Shown in pieces: positions 55,765 to 64,000 of a stretch of 64,000 bases of DNA (its first letter is position 1; every line of letters begins with the position of its first letter). This DNA comes from Pleomorphovibrio marinus (GTDB taxonomy: Bacteria > Bacteroidota > Bacteroidia > Cytophagales > Cyclobacteriaceae): the NCBI RefSeq assembly GCF_003347495.1, contig NZ_QCXY01000002.1:620001-684000 (forward strand). Reading direction: 5' to 3'. The translations under genes and the position numbers were made by a program. The notes beneath the pieces are model-generated. The model did not search any database, was not told the origin of the DNA, and saw nothing but the letters and a program-made list of their open reading frames with translations.

Positions 55765-56208
55765 AAGATTCTAAAATAATATGGATAAATGGTTTTTTAA
55801 CAAGATTTTTATATAAACACTTTAATGGCTTTTTTCAGTATTTATGAAGAATCCTAGGCGATTTCGGGAAAACTGTGATAGTATTCGGCATGAATTTATA
55901 ACACATTCTTGAAACTTCCTTTATAGGCTCCCTGAAATTTCTGAAAATTCTACTTGAATATTAATTTTAGGTGATTCTTTAATCTGGATTTAGGTATTTC
56001 CGTAAAAAATTCTTCAATGAAGCTAATGATTTAAACCGGAAAAGAGGCAAAATTATATATTTCATGAGGGACAATATAAAAATTGAAGCCTATATACTTT
56101 GTGCATGACCTATATTTATAGAAAATAAAAATAGTGATTTTTTAAACAAAAAATATAATTATTTAAGAAAAAATAAGTAATTTCTTAACTCTTAAAAGAG
56201 GTGTTTTG
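55765..56208 (-). other. Leader/promoter region of the SusC/SusD operon
   Basis: 444 bp, strongly A/T-rich, with no open gene. On the minus strand TAATTTTG (56055-56048) fits the Bacteroidota -7 consensus TAnnTTTG, with ATTG 16 bases upstream. If real, the transcript would carry a leader of about 280 bases. This is a visual match only. Confidence 0.3.
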
Positions 56209-56535
56209 TCAAACAGAAAAACTTTCTCCACATCCGCAGGTTCTGCTGGCATTTGGGTTCACGAATTGAAACCCTTTTCCGTTTAGACCATCGGTAAACT
56301 CCAAAGTTGTACCTGCTAAATATAAAAGGCTTTTTCTATCCACAATGATTTTCACACCATTGTCTTCAAAAACTTGGTCCGTGTCGGTAAGTTTGGTGTC
56401 AAAACCCAAATCATACATCAGCCCGGAGCAACCACCACCTTTAACGGAAACACGGATGTTCTCTTCAGGCATCCTGTTTTCTGTTTTTTTAAGTTCTAAA
56501 ATCCTCTCTTTTGCTTTTTCAGAAACAATGATCAT
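56209..56535 (-). CDS. Iron-sulfur cluster assembly accessory protein (IscA/SufA/ErpA family)
   Basis: 108 residues, the family size. The three conserved cysteines are present: Cys in VKGGGCSGLMYDL (about 36) and the pair in RTCGCGESF (about 101 and 103). It carries or delivers Fe-S clusters to client enzymes in the cytoplasm. It is a single gene outside any suf operon, divergent from the epimerase gene. The exact subfamily cannot be resolved by eye. Confidence 0.93.
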   Translation of the reverse strand: MIIVSEKAKERILELKKTENRMPEENIRVSVKGGGCSGLMYDLGFDTKLTDTDQVFEDNGVKIIVDRKSLLYLAGTTLEFTDGLNGKGFQFVNPNASRTCGCGESFSV

Positions 56536-56700
56536 ATCGCTACTCTCCTTACTTTTAATTTATTTACTCTTGCAATTTGCTAACATTTTCAAGGTATAAA
56601 AAATTCAACATACAGAAAAGTTATTTCGCAATCCCTTTATTGGATGTTTTTTCAAATCCTGAAACCTTATCTTTATGCGCAGAACCAACAGCAATCTGAA

Positions 56701-57105
56701 ATGAAATTAGACCATGTAGGAATAGCAGTCGATAACCTTCCTGAATCCAATTTGCTTTTTGAAAGGCTGCTTGGGGCACCTCCGTACAAAGAAGAAACGG
56801 TAACTGGGGAAAACGTGAAAGTATCTTTCTTCCAAACAGGGGACACCAAGCTGGAGCTGCTTCAAGCTTTGACAGAGGACAGCCCCATTGCAAAGTTCCT
56901 TTCCAAACACAAACCAGGTATACACCATTTGGCCTTTAAAGTGGAAGATGTGGCACTTGCCGCAGTTGAAATGGAGAAATCGGGTTTTGAGGTGCTGACA
57001 AATCCCCCAAAGATTGGTGCCGACAATAAATTGGTTGTATTTTTGCACCCCAAAACCACCAATGGGGTATTAATTGAGCTTTGTCAGGAATTGAAACAAC
57101 AATGA
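56701..57105 (+). CDS. mce: Methylmalonyl-CoA epimerase
   Basis: 134 residues, the standard length. It has the vicinal-oxygen-chelate fold with metal ligands in MKLDHVGIAV (His5), GIHHLAFKVED (His near 80) and GVLIELCQ (Glu near 129); LLGAPPYKEE and VSFFQTGDTKLELLQ are also typical. It inverts (S)- and (R)-methylmalonyl-CoA on the propionyl-CoA route. ATG 56701 is chosen over an in-frame ATG at 56644, because the extra 19 residues have no counterpart in the family. It pairs functionally with acyl-CoA mutases such as the one at the left edge. Confidence 0.93.
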   Translation: MKLDHVGIAVDNLPESNLLFERLLGAPPYKEETVTGENVKVSFFQTGDTKLELLQALTEDSPIAKFLSKHKPGIHHLAFKVEDVALAAVEMEKSGFEVLTNPPKIGADNKLVVFLHPKTTNGVLIELCQELKQQ

Positions 57106-57254
57106 AAACGAGTTCCCCATTCCAGATAGCTACCAGGACGTGGCAGGCAGGGGCAGGCTCCCGAAACGAGTTCCCCGAGTCAAGTTCGGGGCAGGAAGGG
57201 GCAAGCTACCTGCCGGGAGTCAGGTGTGACCTCTAAAAAGACAATTGAAAATTT
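57106..57254 (+). repeat. Composite palindromic repeat, copy 4, ending at a start codon
   Basis: It begins at the epimerase stop and ends at the thiL ATG, so it fills the whole gap. It reads AACGAGTTCCCC, a degraded AGATAGCTA, GGCAGGCAGGGGCAGGCTC, CCGAAACGAGTTCCCCGAG, TCAAGTTCGGGGCAGG, a CCTGCCGGGAGTCAGG block, then GTGTGACCTCTAAAAAGACAATTGAAAATTT. The GATAGCTATC palindrome is partly lost. Confidence 0.85.
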
Positions 57255-58277
57255 ATGAAAAGGACTGAAATCGGCGAAATCGGGGAATTTGGACTAATTG
57301 AGAAATTAAGCGAAGGCTTGTCACCAATACAAGAAAGTACCGTTTTGGGTATAGGTGACGATGCTGCCGTGATTAATGCTGGGGATAAACTCATGGTGGT
57401 GACCACGGACATGCTATTGGAAGGAGTTCATTTTGACTTGTCCTATTGTCCCCTTAAGCATTTGGGATTTAAGGCAATAGCAGTAAACATCAGTGATATA
57501 GCGGCCATGAATGCTATACCTAAGCAAGTTACCGTAAGCCTGGGCTTATCCAACCGCTTTTCGGTAGAGGCAGTGGAGGAGCTCTATCAAGGTATACAGG
57601 CTGCGGCTCAACATTACAATTTCGACGTTGTGGGAGGGGACACTACCACCTCCAGATCAGGATTGGTAATAAGTATCACAGCCATTGGCGAAGTAAGTAA
57701 GGATTTGATTAGTTACAGGTCAGGTGCTCAGAAGAATGACATAGTTTGTGTCACCGGGGATTTGGGGGGGGCATTGGTTGGACTGCAGGTCCTGGAAAGG
57801 GACAAGCAAGTTTTTCTATCCAATCCAAATATGCAACCTGAATTGGGGAAGTACGAATATGTGGTCGGCAGGCAACTGAGACCCGATGCAAGGATGGATA
57901 TCATCCACGAGTTAAGGGAACTGCAAGTGAGACCCACCAGCATGATGGATATTTCAGATGGACTGGCCTCAGAGCTTTTTCATATCTGTAAATCCTCCGA
58001 CAAGGGAGTGGCTATTTACGAGGATAAGCTTCCAATTCATAAGGAAACCTACGATACTGCCCTGGAATTCAACCTGGATCCGATTACCTGTGTGCTCAAT
58101 GGGGGGGAAGACTATGAATTGCTGCTAACCATTTCTCAAGATGACTTCCAGAAGTTGGAGAAACATGCAGACATACACTTTATCGGCTATATTACAGACC
58201 CTAAGGAAGGGAAACTGCTCGTCACCAAAAGTGGAACAACAGCAGGATTAAAAGCACAAGGCTGGAAGCATTTTTAA
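57255..58277 (+). CDS. thiL: Thiamine-monophosphate kinase
   Basis: 340 residues. The PurM/ThiL fold is clear: IGEFGLIEKLSE at the start, LGIGDDAAVI (metal/ATP site, about 33-42), TTDMLLEGVHFD (about 51-62), KAIAVNISDIAAMNAIP, VVGGDTTTS, VTGDLGGALVGL and MDISDGLASELFHI. It phosphorylates thiamine monophosphate to the diphosphate cofactor in the cytoplasm. It follows the epimerase gene but is separated from it by repeat copy 4, which lies directly before its ATG. Confidence 0.96.
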   Translation: MKRTEIGEIGEFGLIEKLSEGLSPIQESTVLGIGDDAAVINAGDKLMVVTTDMLLEGVHFDLSYCPLKHLGFKAIAVNISDIAAMNAIPKQVTVSLGLSNRFSVEAVEELYQGIQAAAQHYNFDVVGGDTTTSRSGLVISITAIGEVSKDLISYRSGAQKNDIVCVTGDLGGALVGLQVLERDKQVFLSNPNMQPELGKYEYVVGRQLRPDARMDIIHELRELQVRPTSMMDISDGLASELFHICKSSDKGVAIYEDKLPIHKETYDTALEFNLDPITCVLNGGEDYELLLTISQDDFQKLEKHADIHFIGYITDPKEGKLLVTKSGTTAGLKAQGWKHF

Positions 58278-58359
58278 CAGTCCCTAAGACTTATGGTATT
58301 TATCAACCTTCAGGTAGCATTTACGTTTTTATAAATGAGGCGTATGGTAGATATTTATT

Positions 58360-58528
58360 GAAATCGGGTCTGCCTACCGGCAGGCATTACGAAGACGACA
58401 CCCACTGGGATGCCCCCCGATAGCTATCCTTTTAGGGAGATGTGAGATTCCCCGGAAACGAGTTCCCCGAAACAAGTTCGGGGCAGGCAGGGACAGGCTA
58501 TCTGACCATTGAAATTAAATAAAAACAG
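58360..58528 (+). repeat. Composite palindromic repeat, copy 5
   Basis: GAAATCGGGTCTGCCTACCG, GACACCCACTGGGATG, CCCCCCGATAGCTATCC, TGTGAGATTCCCCGGAAACG, a CCCCGAAACAAGTTCGGGG stem, GCAGGCAGGGACAGGCTA, then TCTGACCATTGAAATTAAATAAAAACAG. The next ATG (58529) opens only a 17-codon frame. An extra GCCTACCGGCAGGC hairpin is inserted near its start. Confidence 0.88.
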
Positions 58529-58775
58529 ATGAACGAATGGCAACTGTCTGAGCAATGGTATTTACCCAATGAATTACTTTGAGCGGCATTTTTCCTTAGT
58601 AGTTTAGTAGTAAATGGGGATTAGGTGGGCCTAAATCAGTGCCTGTAAAATCACCCTCTAAATGACCTTTATACCTTGGATGTAATATCCGAGCAATATG
58701 AACTGGATAGTTTATAAATTATGTAGGGTTAAATAAAGGCGTTGAAAATTAAATCGCAAATCACTTTGCTAAAAT
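58529..58775 (+). other. Unique spacer between repeat copies 5 and 6
   Basis: About 250 bp of ordinary A/T-rich sequence with no supported gene. With the flanking repeats it makes up the 681-bp gap between thiL and the DUF2490 gene. Confidence 0.6.
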
Positions 58776-58958
58776 GAAATCGAGCATGGCGGGATATTCA
58801 CAGGGGGGGCGCACCTTCGAAAGAATACCGGGTTATCGGGGCAATGCGAGATTCTCCCTAGACGAGTTCCCCGACCCCGATAGCTATCCGGACGGGGCAG
58901 GCACCCCAACCTGCGGTGCAGGGAAAGTTATTACCACTGAAAAGACAATTTTAAAAAC
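58776..58958 (+). repeat. Composite palindromic repeat, copy 6, ending at a start codon
   Basis: A more diverged copy: GAAATCGAGCATGGCGGGAT, ATGCGAGATTCTCCCTAGAC, GAGTTCCCCGACCCCGATAG, CTATCCGGACGGGGCAGGCA, then ACCACTGAAAAGACAATTTTAAAAAC, directly before the ATG of the DUF2490 gene. The frame 58774-59064 arises from reading through this copy and is not a gene. Confidence 0.85.
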
Positions 58959-59615
58959 ATGGAAAAAATCATCCTTCTGGTTCTACTTGTTATGCCAATT
59001 TCGCTTTGGGCACAATCCAGTGATCTGGGAAATTGGCTCATTTATTTCGGGGATAAAAAAGTAAACAAAAACTGGAATTGGCACCATGAAGTGCAGTACC
59101 GCAATTTTAACATGATAGGGGATGTGGATCAGTTACTCTTAAGAACCGGGTTTGGTTATAATCTTAGCGAGAACAATAACAATATTCACCTTGGGTATGC
59201 TTATATTTACAATGAGGAATTGCCTAAAGATCCCAAGGCTAAATCTACCTTTGAGGAAAACCGAATTTATCAACAGTTTATTACGCGACAACTTTTTGAC
59301 AGATTTGCCATCCAACATCGATATAGGTTTGAACAGCGGTTTTTTGAGAATGATTTCAAGTTAAGATTCAGGTACTTTTTGAGCATGAATGTAGCGCTTA
59401 ACCAACTTAAAATGACAGATAATACAATTTATCTATCTGCATATAACGAGATCTTTATGAATACAAAATCAGAAAAATTTGACAGAAATAGGGTATACGC
59501 AGGTCTTGGCTACCGATTTAATCCCAAGGTGCGAACAGAACTTGGGGTGTTGAATCAGTCCACCGCCAACTTTTCGAGAAATCAATTGAATATTATAAGC
59601 TTCTTTAATTTTTAA
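58959..59615 (+). CDS. DUF2490 outer-membrane-type protein
   Basis: 218 residues. A signal peptide (1-18, ending SLWAQ) is followed by a run of amphipathic strands (LGNWLIYFGDKKVNKNWNWH, RTGFGYNLSENNNNIHLGY, RFAIQHRYRFEQRFFEND) ending in Phe, as in small beta-barrels. The start matches DUF2490, a family of unknown function widespread in Bacteroidota. Likely located in the outer membrane. It stands alone; its ATG abuts repeat copy 6. Confidence 0.88.
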   Translation: MEKIILLVLLVMPISLWAQSSDLGNWLIYFGDKKVNKNWNWHHEVQYRNFNMIGDVDQLLLRTGFGYNLSENNNNIHLGYAYIYNEELPKDPKAKSTFEENRIYQQFITRQLFDRFAIQHRYRFEQRFFENDFKLRFRYFLSMNVALNQLKMTDNTIYLSAYNEIFMNTKSEKFDRNRVYAGLGYRFNPKVRTELGVLNQSTANFSRNQLNIISFFNF

Positions 59616-62307
<2,692 letters not shown>

Positions 62308-62334
62308 ATAGTGCATTCGCTGCACACCACTTAC

Positions 62335-62363
62335 AAAGCCGGTCTGAAAGGATCGGCTTTTTT
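62335..62363 (+). terminator. Rho-independent terminator of katG
   Basis: A 10-bp stem with one G-U pair, AAAGCCGGTC/GATCGGCTTT, with a TGAAAG loop, then TTTTCTTG. It lies 28 bp after the stop. Confidence 0.92.
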
Positions 62364-62478
62364 CTTGTTCTAATCTCAGATTTATTAAGTTGGATTGCTT
62401 CAGCGGCAAAAAGAAAATGAGTTTTTCTAGAAATCTATATCGAATTAGCAGCTCATGCTAAATACCAGTATAAAATAA

Positions 62479-62500
62479 TAAAGGATAAATTTGTCCTTTA
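62479..62500. promoter_or_regulatory. Putative operator, distal copy
   Basis: A 22-bp palindrome with half-sites TAAAGGA and TCCTTTA around TAAATTTG. It has 18 of 22 bases in common with the copy at 62559-62580 and the same length, exactly 80 bp apart. The pair is only found upstream of the RIC-type gene at 62593. Confidence 0.6.
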
Positions 62501-62558
62501 ATAAAAAACCATTAATTTTGCTTTTGACATTCCCAATAGGGATAGGGGTAAACCCTAA

Positions 62559-62580
62559 TAAAAGATAAAAATATCCTTTA
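62559..62580. promoter_or_regulatory. Putative operator, proximal copy
   Basis: A 22-bp palindrome with half-sites TAAAAGATA and TATCCTTTA (one mismatch) around a 4-base centre, ending 12 bp before the ATG of the RIC-type gene. A dimeric repressor bound here would block the start of the transcript or its translation start region. The regulator is unknown; the context suggests one that senses nitric oxide or redox state. Confidence 0.6.
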
Positions 62581-62592
62581 ATAGCTTCGGTT

Positions 62593-63327
62593 ATGAAAAA
62601 TCTTGCTTCAAAAACAATTAGTGAAATCGTATCCAAAGATTACCGGACATCCACCCTATTTACCGCGATGGGTATAGCCTATAGCTGGCAGGGACAGGAA
62701 ACCTTAGATCAAGTTTGCAAAAGAAAAAAACTGAACCTTGAGCAGGTTCTTAATAAGTTGCTTGCCCTTCTCCATTCCCCAACGGAGCGGGATTTTGATT
62801 TTACGTATTGGCCTGTGGAGCTATTGGTAGATTATATCGTACAGAAATACCACAGGTATATCCGAAGTAGGGTTCCGGTGATTAAACAGGTATTGAATAA
62901 ACTATTGTTTTCTTCTGGAGAGGATTATACATTGCTTTATCAAGTATTGGGACTTTTTGAGAAGGGAGCTGCGGAATTGGAAAAGCACATGGCTAGGGAG
63001 GAGTTGATTTTGTTTCCTTATATCCGAAAGATGGCTCCGGATGAGAAGGGTTTGCGGAAATTTGATGCCCCACATTTTGACGGGGTTAGAAACTCCATTT
63101 TGGGGATGATACGGGACCATGAAAGAGAGGGGGAGCGTTTTCAACAAATTAAGAGTATAACCAAGGATTTTCAGTCCCCAAAGGAAGCGGATGAGAACTA
63201 TAAAATTGCCATGGGGCTGCTGAGGGATTTTGACCACAACCTCCGAAAGCATTTGCACCTGGAAAACAATATACTTTTTCCAAAAGTACTGCAGTCGGGC
63301 AAAAAAGGGGAATTGGTATATGACTAG
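62593..63327 (+). CDS. RIC-type (ScdA/YtfE-like) hemerythrin di-iron protein lacking the N-terminal Cys pair
   Basis: 244 residues. The N-terminal ScdA_N-like domain (about 1-55) has ISEIVSKDYRTSTLF as in iron-sulfur cluster repair proteins, but the usual Y/F-G-I-D-F-C-C-G-G reads GIAYSWQGQETL, so both cysteines are gone. The hemerythrin four-helix bundle (about 75-235) keeps its likely iron ligands: His in KYHRYI, LEKHMAREE, MIRDHEREGE, and DHNLRKHLHLENN. Such proteins repair Fe-S or iron centres after nitric oxide or oxidative damage. The gene has two operator-like palindromes upstream and overlaps the next start by 8 bp. Loss of the cysteines makes a standard repair role uncertain. Confidence 0.82.
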   Translation: MKNLASKTISEIVSKDYRTSTLFTAMGIAYSWQGQETLDQVCKRKKLNLEQVLNKLLALLHSPTERDFDFTYWPVELLVDYIVQKYHRYIRSRVPVIKQVLNKLLFSSGEDYTLLYQVLGLFEKGAAELEKHMAREELILFPYIRKMAPDEKGLRKFDAPHFDGVRNSILGMIRDHEREGERFQQIKSITKDFQSPKEADENYKIAMGLLRDFDHNLRKHLHLENNILFPKVLQSGKKGELVYD

Positions 63328-64000
63328 AAGGATAATAGTGGAATTCAAACCAGCCTATATATTCCCACTGGTGATTATAGGTCTGCTCATTGGCATCGCC
63401 GGGGGGTGGCTTAGGATGGGATATGCAGCATTTTTGGTGCCGCATGCCGCGGCTCAACATGGATTATTGATGGTAGGTGGCTTTTTGGGCACCTTGATTT
63501 CTTTGGAGCGTGCATTGGTCATCAAAGGGAAGTTTTGGTTTTGCGTTCCCCTATGTAGCGGATTGTCCATCCCTGCTATCTTGCTTGGATGGCCTGAACT
63601 GTCCATTTATTTGGTAGGGGCGGCAAGCATTGGTTTGGTGGGCATTATGTATGTGCAGAGTCTTAGGCATCCTGTATTGGACCAATACCTGTTGCTTTTT
63701 GGAGCCCTATGTTGGGTGTTGGGTAATTTTATGGTTGCTAACACTGGTTTTATGTTAGTGGGTGTGCCCTGGTGGATAGGCTTTATTCTGTTCACCATTG
63801 TGGGAGAACGCTTGGAACTGAGCAAATTTCTCCCGCTTCCTCCATGGAGCCGGCTGCTTCTGCCTAGTTTACTTGGTGTCTTTTTTTTAGGGATGTGGGT
63901 TCCCTTCCATACTTGGGGGATTTGGGTTATGGGTATTAGTGTATGCGGAATCGCCGGGTGGTTGTTGGTTTTTGACATGGCCAGATATGCAGCCAAGAAG
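63320..64000 (+). CDS. Multi-pass membrane protein (partial, runs off right edge), NnrS-cluster type
   Basis: 227 codons are visible from ATG 63320, open to the edge. Seven or so hydrophobic helices are present, with HAAAQHGLLMVGGFLGTLIS, LERALVIKG, and VGERLELSKFLP. The pattern H-G-x-L-M-V-x-G-F-x-G-T-x-I-x-L-E-R-A and G-E-R-L-E-L-S-K recalls membrane proteins found in nitric oxide and denitrification gene sets beside NnrS; this is from memory, not a search. The start overlaps the RIC-like stop by 8 bp, so both are made together. The C-terminal part lies outside the window. Confidence 0.7.
   Translation, partial: MTRRIIVEFKPAYIFPLVIIGLLIGIAGGWLRMGYAAFLVPHAAAQHGLLMVGGFLGTLISLERALVIKGKFWFCVPLCSGLSIPAILLGWPELSIYLVGAASIGLVGIMYVQSLRHPVLDQYLLLFGALCWVLGNFMVANTGFMLVGVPWWIGFILFTIVGERLELSKFLPLPPWSRLLLPSLLGVFFLGMWVPFHTWGIWVMGISVCGIAGWLLVFDMARYAAKK

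Noticed and set aside
58774-59064. 96-codon frame upstream of the DUF2490 gene
   Set aside because: It reads through repeat copy 6 and overlaps the start of the real gene in another frame; composition follows the repeat.
63607-63996. 129-codon minus-strand frame at the right edge
   Set aside because: Antisense to the partial membrane protein whose frame continues from the RIC-like gene.

Overview
The window looks like the chromosome of a Bacteroidota bacterium, most likely Cytophagales and near Cyclobacteriaceae (Algoriphagus, Cyclobacterium, Echinicola relatives). The support is a SusC/SusD pair, DUF4199 and DUF4097 proteins, the degenerate 'dihydroorotase' typical of that phylum, a fused-mutase-type B12 domain, a long-form amidophosphoribosyltransferase, S8-protease-like propeptide sequence, and starts mostly without a strong Shine-Dalgarno. 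I see no tRNA, rRNA, insertion sequence, prophage or CRISPR array. This is mostly ordinary core-genome territory with a few accessory islands.

Layout. 1-5 kb: N-terminus of an IcmF-like acyl-CoA mutase, a site-2 protease with CBS domains, a CoA-transferase and a TPR histidine kinase. 5.3-9.6 kb: a tight cluster of a catalytically dead dihydroorotase homologue, two DUF4199 membrane proteins and two family-2 glycosyltransferases. 9.6-15 kb: a methyltransferase, then a MacA-like adaptor / FtsX-type permease / TolC efflux operon with a MutT-like Nudix gene. 15-23 kb: housekeeping (MscS, SF1 helicase, ACP phosphodiesterase, M42 peptidase, amidophosphoribosyltransferase, glutamate racemase). 23.4-29.5 kb: a sigma-54 activator followed by an ATP-grasp ligase, a large protein with a possible Cys-His-Asn C-terminal domain, and an alanine racemase whose start overlaps it. 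29.6-34.6 kb: two tandem paralogous GAF-PAS hybrid kinases. 34.7-42 kb: FAD oxidoreductase, M13 peptidase, lysS, proline dehydrogenase. 42-47 kb: an orphan protease propeptide-like lipoprotein, a GH78-like rhamnosidase and a divergent sugar-type transporter. 47-56 kb: DUF4097 protein, fasciclin protein, comB-gcvT, SusD/SusC. 56-64 kb: IscA-type protein, methylmalonyl-CoA epimerase, thiL, a DUF2490 protein, an exported KatG, and at the right edge an RIC-type di-iron protein overlapping a truncated membrane protein.

Threads across the window. The IcmF-like mutase, the epimerase and the CoA-transferase fit acyl-CoA (propionyl/butyryl type) metabolism. KatG, the IscA-type protein and the RIC-like gene fit oxidative or nitrosative stress. 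The RIC-like gene is preceded by two near-identical 22-bp palindromes that look like operators. A GC-rich composite palindromic repeat of about 140-200 bp occurs seven times. Four gene starts (659, 48099, 57255, 58959) sit directly at the same end of a copy.

The strongest candidates for something undescribed are the ATP-grasp / large protein / racemase set (25.0-29.5 kb), the repeat family, and the twin-operator RIC-like / membrane protein unit at 62.4-64 kb. All functional statements rest on reading motifs by eye; no database search was run.
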